64,000 nucleotides of DNA from Larus michahellis (taxonomy: Eukaryota > Chordata > Aves > Charadriiformes > Laridae), in NCBI RefSeq assembly GCF_964199755.1, contig NC_133897.1, positions 68,938,661 through 69,002,660 on the forward strand, in the 5' to 3' direction. Both the position numbers and the translations under genes were made by a program. The stretch's first letter is position 1; every line of letters starts with the position of its first letter. Below the pieces are notes generated by a model that was not told the DNA's origin, did no database searches, and saw only the letters and a list, made by a program, of their open reading frames with translations. Positions 1 to 13,200 of the stretch are shown in pieces.

Positions 1-1503
1 CCTTTAGTACTGTCATGGAGGGCTGGAGGTGCACTTCTGCTACCTTCTGAAAACTTCATGTTCCACAGAAAACACATGCAAATATGAATGTTACATCTTC
101 ACTAGTTGCCTATCAGTGAGCTGCTGTTCTGTCAGTTCTAATGAGCCGCTGCATGGAGCGAAGAAGTTTTGGTGACCTGGAGATGCTGTAGTTTAGTTCA
201 GCTTTGCATACTGCTGACCTCTCACTGTGTTGGTTTTGGATGCTGTCTGAGCAGGCTGCTTATTTCAGTGGTGTGGAGATGGGTGAGTTTCCATGGACAG
301 GTTTCTGAATCTGCTAGTGAAAAGTCCATCTGGAATGCCGTAAAAACGGCTGAGTCCCTCTCTCCCCACACATGCGCAGACGCGGTATCTGTTTCAGGTG
401 GAACCCCTCAGAACCTTTCTAGCTGAACCTTCAGTGTTATTGCGTGAAGGAGGCTTGCTATGGGCTTCTTCACATATTGGTTGTATGGATGTGGCTTATA
501 GATCTTTCCTTTAAGAAGGCATGTGGTGATGCTTTACGTTTGCTAGTTTTGATAGTGGTCCTAAATGTATATATATCCTTAGTAGGAAATTGGCGATTAA
601 AGGTGGAGTTGTGATCAAGTGCTGTATATCCAGCAGTCTCCAATTTTAATGCTGTAGAGGAAGCACAGAACCACTGTAATGGATATCGTACCCACAGGGA
701 GAAATCCTTCCTACTGTCAGGCAGTTAGCTTTCAATTTCTGTCACAAAGTGTCTTTCTGCACAAATTTATAATCTAATTCAGCTGCAGATATAGTTGCTT
801 TTCCATTTAAGTACCTAATCTCCTTCTGAATGGTACCAGGATATGACTGTTGAGTATTTTTCAGGATGATGTGACTTTGTACTGAGCAAATAAGGAATCC
901 AGTCAAATCCAGTTGGAGGTGATATGAATGCAGTTAGCCTGATGCCAGTTTTCAGCTAGTTAACCTTGATGAAGAGGCAGTTTAGTGGTCTTTTTTCCTG
1001 TCCCAATGCGTTTTCCTTGATAAATCTGCCCTCTGTACAGTTATTAACTCTTCAGCGTGTTACAAGGAGTTCCACTGGCTAAATATAGATAGATTTTGAA
1101 GAAATAAAATGTTCCCAGTTATCTGAGGTGGGGCTCCAGAGGTTTGCATCTTAGGGGACTGTGTGTGCACACATATGCTTATTTGTTTATAAAAAGCAAG
1201 TAGTTTTCTGAACAGCCGAGTTTATGAAGATTTCTGTGAATTTGTGTCTGGAGATCAAACAAGGATTTTTCCATTGTCTTTGCATGTGTCTCTATATTAA
1301 TTTATTTTTTTTTCCATGAAGTACCCTCTTTCCACAGGCTGCACTGACCATGTGACACGTGAGCTACCATTTTCAATTATGGACATTGGATGACATGTTT
1401 TTTGCGGTGGGCCTGTAGAAGTCCAAATTGCAGTTTTGCCTTCTGTGACTTAGCTGTTTTTTTACAGCTGGTAATCAGTGCTTCTCTGCGTGAAATCAGT
1501 TAC

Positions 1504-1670
1504 AGAATCATAGAATTGTCTAGGTTGGAAGGGACCTTTCAGATCATCGAGTCCATCCATCAACCTAACACTGACAAAAACCATCACTAAACCATATTGC
1601 TAAGCACTACGTCTGCCCGTCTTTTAAATACCTCCAGGGATGACGATTGCACCACTTCCCTGGGCAGGGG
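1504..1670 (-). mobile_element. CR1 LINE 3'-end fragment
   Basis: The left end reads agaatcatagaattgtctag followed by the ggttggaagggacctttcag and cctccagggatgac blocks, the reverse complement of a CR1 3' terminus. About 170 bp, severely 5'-truncated, no coding capacity. Confidence 0.9.
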
Positions 1671-2979
1671 TACTGTAAGTAAAAAAGGGATCTATTTACA
1701 CAGCAGTTGGGTAAGCTTTTTTTCTGCAGGAGACCAGACCAACAATGGACATAAAGCTTGGCATGGTCATGTGGGTGAAAAGACTTCCCCTCCTCCCTTT
1801 TCTTAGCCTAGAAAATTTACTCTTTTCTCTGCTTTTACAGCAGCACACAAGACTTCAAATCTACAAATGGATGTATAGCATCCAACTGCATTAGGAGCCT
1901 TTTCTTGAAGGTGATAAAATAGCAAGACACAAATGGAGAGAGTCTTTATGTACTTCACTTGCAAGATTTGGGCTTTTCTGGCTATCCACTGTTGTACCTG
2001 TGCCACCTCATGCAAGATTTCTTCGTGCAGCACATGTGACTGTATCTCAGGCAGTGGCTGGATGTTTGGTACTCTGATCTCAAAAATGGTCAGTTGGCTT
2101 TGTTGACGTTAATACTTAACATTGCTTGAGCCAGTATCTGCCAGTCAATCTGTGAACGGCCCTTCAAGGCTATCATAAATCAGATGCACTTACGTAACTT
2201 CTGTGTCTGGCTTTATAACACCATAGTCTTTTAATACAAAAATATTACCTAAAATCCTGGGACATCTGTTTGACTTCAAGTGTCAGACTGTTCTTTCTTC
2301 TACTGTATGGTGTATTGTTAATTAATTAAGGTAATATCAATCACCTGAAGGCCATAAACAGAAAGTTTGCTTTCCATTTTAAGTGAAGTGGGTTCCTTAG
2401 AAATCTTGCAGTAAAACTTAAATTGTAATGTAGTAGTTTTGCATTGTCTTCCTCCACAATATTTGCATTGTGAGTACTATAATGTTGAAGTAAAATATAG
2501 TAGGTTATTAAATTGCAGCAGTTCAATTAGTACTGGACAATAAATAACATCAAAGCTTATGCTGCCCTTTCTGTAGCTGATACTGCTTTGGCTGAAGTGG
2601 TAAACTTTTGTTGTTTCAAGACAACCTCATGTTCCATGTGGCAGCTAACCTCTACGCTTTGGAGATAGCAAGTGTCTGCAGTTTCATTTGAACTGTGAAC
2701 ATCTCTGCATTCAGCACTTCCGAGGTCCGTGTCCAGGGTTCCTGCTTAGTATATTTACAAACTTGGGTCCTCTGGGTCTGCAAATAGTAGCTTTGATGCT
2801 TAGGCAGAGATCAAGTTACAAGAGTTGATCTTTTTTTAAGTATTAGCAGTATATATAGTAAGTACATATTAAATAGCAGTATTAACAATTTCAAGGGTTC
2901 ACCTATCATAAAATGAGATCTCCAAAATCCTGACACTGACTTAAACAGAGTCATGACTTTGTCCCATGAAGTTTTTCTT

Positions 2980-3012
2980 AAAAAAAAAAAAAAAAAAAAA
3001 AAACAAAAAAAA
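2980..3012. repeat. Poly(A) tract (24 A, then C, then 9 A)
   Basis: An A homopolymer with a single C interruption. No retroposed gene was recognised beside it. Confidence 0.95.
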
Positions 3013-3033
3013 ACAGTATTTAGTCTTTACAAC

Positions 3034-3073
3034 CTGTGAAAGACTGTGAATCTCTGTGAAAGACTGTGAATCT
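3034..3073. repeat. Perfect 20-bp tandem duplication
   Basis: ctgtgaaagactgtgaatct occurs twice head to tail, itself built from ctgtgaa heptamers spaced by 10 bp. It lies 21 bp right of the poly(A) tract. Confidence 0.95.
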
Positions 3074-4252
3074 TGTGGTTTCAAATTTTAGGGCTTTCTT
3101 TCTCTGCAGCAATGAGAAAGAGATTTTTTTTGTTTCTTTTTTCTACTGAAGGTTTAGACTTTTTCAAGAATTACTGTAGTACAGGGAATGGCACTTAAGG
3201 AAAAAAATTGTCAGAATCCAAAGAACAACAAGGATGATTTGAATCAATTAATAGTTCCTTTTTATTTTTGAGGGCTTATAGTCATAAGCGGAAAAAAATA
3301 TTCTTAACCCAGGGCTAATAGCAAAGCTTTTATTGTAGTTTTGGTATAGTCATTTTTGACCTCGAACAAGTGCAAAATAAATAAATTCTTATGTTCTGTG
3401 CACTTATGTGGTCCAGCTTAAACTATCTATGTGAGTATCTTCCATTTAACTCTCCTTATGATTTGCTTAAGTTTCTCCAGAAGCATCAGCCCTCACCTGC
3501 AAATTATGCCTCTGCTGCAAAAGGATGTCTCAGTATCTGGTTGGAGCTCACTGTGCAGTGCGACTTGCTGTAGTTATTGCTTTCTGTCATAATGATGCTT
3601 GAACTAGGGAGTGGATGGAGACCACACAACTTTGTCACACCTGCCTTCAGTCAACTGATGGACAGTAACAACTTTAAGCTTGAAAAATATTCGTACCACC
3701 TTTTCTGTGTGTCTATGTCTCCTTCTTCCAGGCAGTCTGCTAAATCTTTTTTTTTTCTATCCAAAGATCAAAAATAATATTCTGTACACCCATTGAATGG
3801 TTTTCTTTGGTGGTCTGTTTTCCTGTTAGGTAGAGAAATACCCTTCATGAGAGGCTTACAACAGATTAGATAAAAATCCAAAGGGGGATGTAAGGATGGT
3901 TTGTCTTGCCCCTGGGCCCTGGAAGGGGCAAGACAACATCTTGTTCCTTCAAGTTCTCCCTTTCCAGGTCTCACTTAATTTTCACTGCAGAGAGAATTGA
4001 TAAGTGAGGCAGTGTTCTTGTGAAAAGGGAAAACATATGGAAACCAGAGTATGTTGTTTTAGAGTAAGTGTCCAATAGTTTGCCTCTCTTCTGAGGGGAG
4101 ATACTTCTATTTCCCTGGCCTGTCTGTGGGGAGTACAGGGCTCTCAGATGTTTAACAATCTCAACTCTGCACTACTAGCTCTTAATGAGCTTAGTTTTTG
4201 ATTAGTGGGTGCCCCCTCCCCTGCTGGTCTGGCTGACCTCAGGGCTATACAG

Positions 4253-5765
4253 ATCATAGATTCATGGAATGGTTTAGGTAGGAAGGGGCCTTAAAAATCA
4301 TCTAGTTCCAACCCCCCTGCCATGGCCAGGGACACCTCCTACTAGATCAAGTTGCTCAAAGCCCCATCCGGCCTGGCCTTGAACGCTTCCAGGGATGGGG
4401 CATTGACAGCTTCCCTGGGCAACCAGTTCCAGTGCCTCACCACCCTCATAGTGAAAAATTTCTTCCTGATACCTAACCTAAACCTGCCCTCCTTCAGTTT
4501 GAAGCCATTACCCCTTGTCCTATCACTACATGCCTTTGTAAAAAGTCCCTCTCCAGCTTTCTTGTAGACCCCCTTCGGAGACTGGAAGGCTGCTATAAGG
4601 TCTTCCTGGAGCCTTCTCTTCTCCAGGCTGAACAGCCCCAACTCTCTCAGCCTGTCTTCACAGGAGATGTGTTCCATCCCTCTGATCCTCTTCGTGGACC
4701 TCCTCTGGACCTGGTCCAACAGGTCCATGTCCTTCTTGTGTTGAGGGCCCCAAAGCTGGAGGCAGTATTCCAGGTGGGGTCAACAGAGCAGAGGGGGAGA
4801 ATCATCTCCCTTGACCTGCTGGCCACACTTCTTTTGGTGCAGCCCAGGATGCAGTTGGCTTTCTGGGCTGCTAGTGCACATTGCCGGGTCCTGTTGAGCT
4901 TCTCATCAGCCAACATCCCCAAGTCCTTCTCAGGGCTGTTCTCAATCCATTCTCCACCCAGCCTGTATTTGTGCTTGGGATTGCCCTGACCCAAGTGCAG
5001 GACCTTGCACTTGACCTTGTTGAACTTCATGAGATTTGCATGGGCTCACTTCTCAAACCTGTCCAGGTTCCTCTGGATGGCATCCCTTCCCTCCAGCATG
5101 TTGACCCCTCCACACAGCTTGGTGTCATTGGCAAACTTGCTGAGGGTGCACTCAATCCCACTGTCCATGTCACCGACAAAGATGTTAAGTAGCACCAGTA
5201 CCAACCCCTGAGGAATGCCACTTGTCACTGGTCTCCACTTGGACATCAAGCCATTGACCGCAACTCTTTGAGTGTGGCTATCTAGCCAATTCCGTATCCA
5301 CCAAGTCGTCCATCTGTCAAATCTGTGTCTCTCCAATTTAGAGTCAAGGATGTTGTGTGGGACAGTGTCAAATGCCTTGCACAAGTCTGGGTAGATGATG
5401 TCAGTTGCTCTTCCCTTGTCCACCAACACTATAATGCCATTGTAGAAGACTACCACATTTGTCAGGCACGATTTACCCTTAGTGAAGCCATGTTGGCTGT
5501 CAACAATCATCTCCTCCGTTTCCATGTGCCTTAGCATAGTTTCCAGGAAAATCTGCTCCATGATCTTGCTGGACACAGAGGTGAGACTGACTGGCCTGTA
5601 GTTCCCCGAGTCTTCCTTTTTTCCCTTTTTGAAAATGGGGGTTACGTTTCCCCTTTTCCAGTCACTGGGAACTTCCCCAGACTGCCACAGCTTTTCAAAT
5701 ATAATGGAAAGCGGCTTAGCAACTTCATCTGCCGGTTCCCTTAGGATCTGCAAATGTAATAGTAA
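4253..5765 (-). mobile_element. CR1 LINE, 1.5 kb, with decayed reverse-transcriptase ORF
   Basis: Minus-strand translation (5046-5768) gives a 240-residue stretch of CR1 reverse transcriptase: the fingers motif [25 protein letters not shown], and FANDTKL where active copies carry F-A-D-D. The second half (4342-5030) is broken into shifted frames ending in the RLGIRKKFF and HWNWLPREAV blocks typical of the CR1 3' region. The left (3') end begins atcatagattcatggaatgg. It is 5'-truncated and inactive (lost catalytic Asp, frameshifts). Confidence 0.93.
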
Positions 5766-6457
5766 CAATCCTGAATTATTCTGACCTTTTCCTGCTTATT
5801 ATTGTATGCCATAATATGTGGTAAATCCTGACACTAATAATAGTGTTTTAATTTCTCAGCAGAGCAGTTCCACCACTCGTTGGTGTGTTTTCAATATTTT
5901 TTTTTTCTTCCCTGTAATAATTCTCGACACCATATACCCCTGCTGAGTGTCTCACCTTTAGGATTTCCACTGTTGTTTGCTCTCTCCACAGCAGTTGTAA
6001 TAAAGGCTACTTAAATCTCATAGAATAAAATTACTCTTTCCATGAAGCACTGCTGTTTTGTTTTAATTTGTTCAGTTGGTGTCACTTAGCAGTTGACAGA
6101 GCTGTAGGTGCCAGTGGAGCTAGTGCAGCATGTAGTCCATCCAGTGTAACATGGCAGGGTATTCTTAGCAATTCGGTTTGTTGTTTTAGCATCATTAACT
6201 TGCTCTTTGTGCCCTGAACTTTGCCGAGGAAATTGATTTAGAGTTTGGATGTAATGCCAATCTAATGCCAGCCTTCAACAAGACCTGTGGGAGCCCCTCT
6301 GAATAAAGCAGAGATGTTAGCAATTATAGCTATATCCTGTAGCCGAAATAACTTTCCATCAGTACTTGTGGTTTTGTTTTCAAGTATAGGTACCTATCGT
6401 TAGAAAGTTGTGTGAGAGAGGAAGGTGACTTTGCACAGATCACAGGCATTGGTGACT

Positions 6458-7412
6458 CCATAGAATCCTAGAATCTTCATGGTTGGAAAGGACCTTTGGG
6501 ATCATCGAGTTCAACCATACACACACAAAAAAAAACCCCTACAATCTCTGTCACTAGAGCATGCCCTGCAGTGCCAAATCTAGACGTTTCTTAAATACCT
6601 CTAGGGATGATGACTCAACCACCTCCCTGGGCAGGCTGTTCCAGTGCCTGACCACTCTTTCAGTAAAGTCATTCTTCGTAATATTAATCTAAACCTCCCC
6701 TGCCGCAACTTCATACCATTTCCTCTGGTCCTGTCATTATTCACCTGGGAGAAGAGGCCAACACCCACCTCTCTACAACCTCCTTTCAGGTAGTTGTAGA
6801 GGGCAATGAGGTCTCCCCTCAGCCTCCTCTTCTCCAAGCTAAACATGCCCAGCTCCCTCAGCCTCTCCTTATATGACCTGGTCTCCAGACCCCTCACCAG
6901 CCTGGTAGCTCTCCTCTGGACCTGCTCCAGCACTTCAATGTCCCTCTTGTACAGCGGGGCCCAGAACTGAACACAGCACTCGAGGTGAGGCCTCACCAGT
7001 GCCGAGTACAGAGGCATGACCACTTCCCTGCTCCTGCTGGCCACATTATTCCTGATACAAGCCAGAATGCTGTTGGCCGTCTTGGCCACCTGGGCACACT
7101 GCTGGCTCATGTTAAGCTGGCCATCCACCAGCACGCCCAGGACCTTTTCTGCTGGTCAGCTTTCCAGACACTCTTCCCCCAGCCTGTAGCGTTGCTTGGG
7201 GTTGTTGTGACTGAAATGCAGGACCCGGCACTTGGCCTTATTAAACCTCATACAGTTGGCCTTGGCCCATCGATCCAGCCTGTCCAGGTCCCTCTGTAGA
7301 GCCAACCTACCCTCAAGCAGATCAACGCTCCCACCTAGTTTGGTGTCATCTGCAAACTTACTGAGGGTGCACTCAGTCCCCTCATCCAGATCATATATCC
7401 ATGATATCTTCC
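6458..7412 (-). mobile_element. CR1 LINE, about 0.95 kb, 5'-truncated
   Basis: Same orientation as the element 0.7 kb to its left. Minus-strand frames contain [14 protein letters not shown], where the FADD catalytic motif is intact, and the [14 protein letters not shown] and [16 protein letters not shown] blocks. The frame is interrupted near 7140-7160. The 3' end at the left includes ccatagaatcctagaatctt. Truncated just upstream of the catalytic motif. Confidence 0.92.
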
Positions 7413-8018
7413 ACATCTGTGGAAGGGCTTGAAAGTTATCACCTTTATTTAGAAGCCTGACCTGTGGCTGTTTTGATCATGTGTGTTCATACAATACCTG
7501 TTAATGTTAGAACTCCTAGTGCTGCACGTCCTTTCGTAGGGCACCAGCATACTGCTTTAATGCTGTATTTGCTGTCTGCTGCTCTAGCATTTGAATGTAT
7601 TCCCAGGTACAGGTAATTCAGTCTGTACATGTTCTTACTGTTATAGCCCTGGCCTAATTATGTGTAGGAGGTGGCAATGTAGTTCTGCTTGGCTGACCCC
7701 TTTCTCTCTCTAAGGGAGAAAATTACTTGAGTCCATTAAAGTCCAGGTGAACTAAAATGCAGAGTGAAATCTGGAGTGGAGTAGGGGGGGACAATACAGG
7801 CAATTCCTTTTCCTTAGAAAGCTGTTGTACTTTGTGTGTTATCTCCCAAAAGATGTTGTGGTCCTGATCAGCAACCACATCGTGTTTAAGAGATTGTAAA
7901 GTCAACATGCTTGTGTTGAGGGATCAGTTCAGAATTCCCCCTTCTCCTGTTGGCTAGAGCACCGCCAAAAGTTGCCAGCTGGAACAGAAAAACATGGCTT
8001 TCAGAGTAAGACAATATA

Positions 8019-8031
8019 ATATATATATATT
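8019..8031. repeat. Short AT dinucleotide tract
   Basis: About 13 bp of alternating A/T; ordinary low-complexity sequence. Confidence 0.9.
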
Positions 8032-9989
8032 TCTACCATACCTGCCTGTACGCTCCTCAAGGCTGCCATCCATCATCTACCTAAGAGTGCAAGTCAGACT
8101 TGAATTGTTAAGAGCCAAGAAATTCCAAAGTCATTACCAGCAGTGCTGTCTGCTCATATTGTTAGAAAAATAACAGACTTTGTGATGTCAGTGAAGGATA
8201 GAGATTCAGCTAGAAAATTAATCTTGTGGCCTGTTATTTTTAATTGCTGAAATCTCATGGCTGGCTGCCTTCTTAAATTTTAATGTCTCTTGTGTTTGTG
8301 TGATGCAGCTTGCATTTGTGGGAACAGTACAGTATCATGGGGAAGATGAGGAGCATTGCATGCATAGACTGCAGCAACATTTACTGTCTTAACTGTTTAA
8401 GAAAGCATGCCATTTGTCATAGTTATGTTCTTATCTGTGGATCAGAAGCTATGCACTGAATTCTGCATGTGCTTTGTGTCTGAGCTTGATCCTACTATCA
8501 GGAAATACAAGCTAGTTTTGCAGTGACCACAAGCTCTTTTATTTTGTGGAAATTAAACATCAATAGATGTGTAGCCACAAAGAAGCACGGGAGGACACAG
8601 TGCTGTTTTTGTGCATTCACTGTATCCTCACTTGATGTGTCCTGTAAGGATTCAATGAAGATTGTGCATGCAGTCCAAAGTCTGGCATTTTGTAGCTTTG
8701 GTAACTCATATTTTTGTACTATAAATTAAAACAAAACCAAAAAAAAAACCCCACAACCATTTGCTACAAGTACCTGTGTTTCTGAACTTTGGACAAGTAA
8801 TGTGGCAAAAATCTACAGCAGATCTTTCACGGTCTCTCTGTGTTTGTTTTTTTAGTGTTGCTAGAAGTAGTCATGTGGATGCCTCAGTCAACTCTTCTGT
8901 AGGATATAGAAGCTGCTACTTGTCTCCTTTTAGTAGCAGTGAGATAGTAAAGTTGGCCTTCCAGAGTAAAAAGGCTATAAAATAAACAAAATTATTTTTC
9001 TGCCTTCTAATCGGGGTTAATTTTGACCTCGTGATGTTCTGATACCAAGTCTGATGTGTTTTTCCTTAGGCTAAAGGACTGAAAGTCTCTCTTAGGCGTC
9101 TGGTCCATTTGACTGCTTCTGGGAATGAGTGAAGGTTACAGCAAACGCACAATATCTCAGAAACCTTGAGTTTCAGTAATAAGCTGTTCTGCAAATCACA
9201 ATTTTTGGTGGCTGACAACTTTTCCAAACCAAGGCAGATTTCTATAGAAACAGGAGAAATGCTGTGTGTGAAATTACGGTCTTACCATAATAATATCTTA
9301 ACTCCCCCTCAGTCAGCTAAAGGTATTTGGGGTAGACATGTTAATAGTAGGAAGTATTTATTAGGTTGACCATTCTATCTATGTTCCTCTGTTCTCATTC
9401 TCAAAAGCAACAGAAACATTCAAAAATCTGTTGAAAGGTGAAGTTTATAAAAATTGTATGGTCTGTATGGCTCTCTGTTTTAGTTTGATTGTTCTGAAAT
9501 AAAACACTAAATAAAAACAATCACTTGAGTAGTGCATTAGAATAAATGTGCAAGTAATCAGCATGGGCTGAACCTAGTATGCTAGTGGGTTCAGCTGGAA
9601 GGGCTTAAGAAATCATCTGTTTTCAACTGGAGGTCACTGCCTGCATAGCTGAGAGCCAGAGTAGATTCACCAAGGGAAAGTCATGCTTGACCAACCTCTT
9701 AGTTATTTCATTATAGAAGTCTGTCTTGGGGACAGGGGAGAACAGTGGGTATTGCCTACCTTGACTTCAGTAAGGCTTTTGACAGTGTCTCCCGGAACAT
9801 CCTTCCAGAGAAGCTGTTGAAGTGTGGGCTGGATAAGCAGACAGTGAGGTGGATTGAAAACTGTCTGAATGGCTGTGCCTGAATGTGATGGTCAGTGGCA
9901 CGTAGTCTAGTTGGAGGACAGTAACTAGAGGTATACCCCAAGGGTCAGTACTGGATCCAGTCCTGTTTAACATCTTTATTAATGATCTG

Positions 9990-10234
9990 GACGATAGAAT
10001 CATAGAATTGCTGAGGTTGGAAGGGACCTTTAAGATCATCGAGTCCAACCTTTAACCTACCCTGACAAAAGCCACTTCTAAACCATGTCCCTAAGTGCCC
10101 CATCTACCCTTTTTTTAAACACCTCCAGGGATGGTGAATCCACCGCCTCCCTGGGCAGCCTATTCCAATGTTTAATAACCCTTTCAGTGAAAAAATGTTT
10201 CCTAATATCCAATCGAAACCTCCCCTGACGATAG
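9990..10234. repeat. 8-bp direct repeat flanking the nested CR1 (target-site duplication)
   Basis: gacgatag occurs at both borders of the nested insert. Removing the insert and one copy restores continuous CR1 sequence, which supports a true insertion rather than chance similarity. Confidence 0.75.
9998..10226 (-). mobile_element. Nested CR1 3'-end fragment inside another CR1
   Basis: A minus-oriented CR1 3' terminus (aatcatagaattgctgaggt at the left, aaacctcccct at the right) sits inside the plus-oriented copy. The host sequence resumes exactly after the insert. An 8-bp direct repeat, gacgatag, flanks it at 9990-9997 and 10227-10234. Confidence 0.9.
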
Positions 10235-13200
10235 GGCAGAGTGTACTCTCAGCAAGTTTGCTGATGACACAAAACTGGAAGGAGTGGTGGGTAGGCCAGA
10301 GGGTCATGCTGCCATGTAGAGGGACCGCGACAGGCTGGAGAAATGGACTGACAGCAAGTGGAAGTGCCCATGGGGAGAACAACTCCATGGGGACCACCCA
10401 GCTGTAAAGCATATTGGCAGAAAAGGGCATAGGGGTCCTGGTGGACACCAAGTTGACCATGAGACAGCACTGTGGCCCTGAGGCAGAGAAGGCTAATGGT
10501 ATCCTGGGCTGCATTAGGAGGAGCATTGCTCCTAAAGGAAAGTGGAGGGGATGCTTTTCCTCTACTCAACCTTGGTGAGGCACACCTTGGGTACTGTGTC
10601 CAGTTCTGGGCTTTCCAGTACAGAACAAATACGGAGCTACGGAAGAGAGTCCATTGGAGGTGATTAAGGGACTGGGCCATCTCTCCTATGAGGAAAGGCT
10701 GAGAGAGCTGGGGCTGTTCAGCCTAGAGAAGGCTTGGAGGCAACTCCAGTATGTACAAATACCTGGAGGCAGGGTGTAAAGAAGATTAAGCCAGGTGGTG
10801 CCCAGTGACAGGTCAGCAGGCACCAGGCACAAACTGAAATACAGGAGGTTCCCTTTGAACATCAAGAAACACTTTCTCACTGTGAGGGTGAGCAAGTATT
10901 GGCACAGGTTGCCTAGGGAAGTTGAGGAGTCTCCATCCTTGGAGATATTTACATCTGTCTGGACATGGTCCACGGCAGCCTGTTCCAGGTTGAACTTGCT
11001 TGAGCAGGAGGGGTAGACAAGGTGACCTCCAGAAGTCCATTCCAACCTCAACCATTCTGTGGATTAATTGTGGGAGTCTGCATAGTTCATTTCAGTGCAA
11101 AATGAAACAATTTCATTTGCATCGCCTTTTCAGTGAGATGAAAAAAACAGTGCTCCAAGTTGTGGGACCTTCTGGACTGACTTAAATACTCTTCCTATGC
11201 CGAAGTGCTCATTTCTGATCAATTGCTGATGATACTGTACCCTGGCACTGCCCGGGGCTCAGCAGCTGCATTCCAAACGGGACATTTTGAATGACTTGGC
11301 TTAAAAAAATAAGAACTTTTGGTCTCTGTCTGTTACAAAACCAGATTAACTTTATAGCTGATGGAAGGACAGAAGAGCAGTTGGGGACTGCAAGACAGTG
11401 AAAAGTGGCCCTGTTGCTGAAGAGTTTGTATCATAGATATAGTACCTGAAAGCATCCAGACAGCCTGTTGCTTTTTGTAAGGTAAAGCCTTACTAAATTA
11501 GTCCTATTCACTACAGAGGAGCACAGCTATGTGTGTTGTGTCAGGAATTCCTTCCTGAGAGAACATCTGACTGCAGATATCAAAATAGTGTTGTACTAGA
11601 AACAGTGTAATGGTGTTGTGCAGTGTGTTTGGGGTTTTTTTGGTGACAGTTACTTTTTGCGATCAGGGATTATTTTTCTAATGGTGCAGCATATGAATAA
11701 ATTGGGAGAACAGCTTACTCTTCAGTGTTCTGGCCGCTTTGCAGCTGCCTTAGGAAGGGGACTTTTTTGTGACCTTTGTTCTATCCAACATCAACAAGTC
11801 AAGTTATATTTTTAAACCAAGTGTCAGGCTTTTGGAAAGTTAATAATAGCCTTTCCTGGTTTTGCAGGGAGCTTGCCCAAAGCCTTATCATTTTGTACTT
11901 GGGACTCGTTTTTAAATCTAATGATTTTCTTTGATTTCCCCTTGCTTTTAGTGATGTTTTGTGGTTGTTTTGCTTACGTCTTGAGCAGAGTTGAGAAGCT
12001 GCCGGGGTCCATTACTCTCTGACCATGTTCCTTTAGATATTCCATGTGCGTATGGTATAATGTTTAATATGAGATTTACTTATTTGGAGATACTCGATGT
12101 GACACGGGATTTCTGATTTAGCGGAGCAGTACAAAATATTCTGAAATCACAATACAAATGTATGTTACACTTGGCAAAACATGTCACAACACTGGGCATC
12201 CTCTGTCACTGGGAAGGAGTGTGTGGGTTGAAGCCAGCTCAAGCCCGTTGCTCTCTTCAAAATTCTTTCATTAGTTGTTGGGTTTTTATACTCTGTATTG
12301 GGCAGAGCCACGTAATCACTTCCCCCATGCTGGTCTGGCTAGCTCAGGGAGACATTCACCACTCTAATGAACTAAATGGGAGAAACATTTACACCATCAG
12401 TTGATCCACTCAGCTGTTGATGGGTGTTTAATGAACCTATCACCTAATACAAAGGCCAGCCTCTGATCCCCTTTGTGTTGAGATAAATACATGACTTGCT
12501 TTGTGAAAGCTGTGGTCAGTCACACCCTACCTTATTCCCTGAGGTCCCTGGGCACATTGCCCTTGCCCATCCTTGCCTGTGAGCCTCCTTCCATTGTAGG
12601 GGTTTATTGGTCAGTCACAAAAGCCCAAGTTGCAGACCACAGACCAAGGTCCAGTTACTTCCGTGCTTTATAGACATGCCATCTATAAAAGATCCTTCTC
12701 AGACAGCAGAAGTCCAGCTGCTGAGCTGCTAGGGTTTTTGTGCTAGTTCAGTCGGCCTTAGCAAGAGTAGCATGTCTAAGTAACTTCCTTCTTACTTTTG
12801 CAAAGGAAGAAAGCAAGATGGTGTTTCATAATATAAAGTTATGTGTGGTAAAGAAACCTGCCAAGAGCAGCCAGTTAGCAGCATTTCTATCTTATGTAGA
12901 TATAGGCAGCTGAAATATGAAAATCACTACCTTTACCAAGTCACATAATGAACGTCAAAGGGAATTGATTAGGATACTCTGCTTTAAGAACGGCTGTTCT
13001 CCAAAAAAAGCACTGCCTGTATTTTTGTTTACAGAAGCGTTTTTTGGTTAAGCATCTGCTTAGGATCCATTATGTGGCTGGAGTTGGGAGCTTGCCTAAA
13101 CTAACTTTTTTCCCTTGCATGGGTAATGTTGCTTTGAGCTATTCATTCCTTAGTAGACCTATTTGTTGCTTAAGCTGCCTTATTTGGAGAATTTAGTGTC

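Larger units (their letters stand above)
9654..11064 (+). mobile_element. CR1 LINE, plus orientation, split by a nested CR1
   Basis: Begins in the reverse-transcriptase region (agattcaccaagggaaagtc; the frame with DFSKAFD-like coding) and continues past the ADDTKL codons near 10259 to a 3' end near accattctgtgg. About 1.2 kb of CR1 after removing the 229-bp insert at 9998-10226. Many frameshifts. Confidence 0.9.

Noticed and set aside
9585..9653. CR1-like string (ggaagggcttaagaaatcatc) just left of the plus-oriented CR1
   Set aside because: It resembles a minus-oriented CR1 end, but the similarity is weak and patchy; it may be a separate old fragment and I could not bound it.
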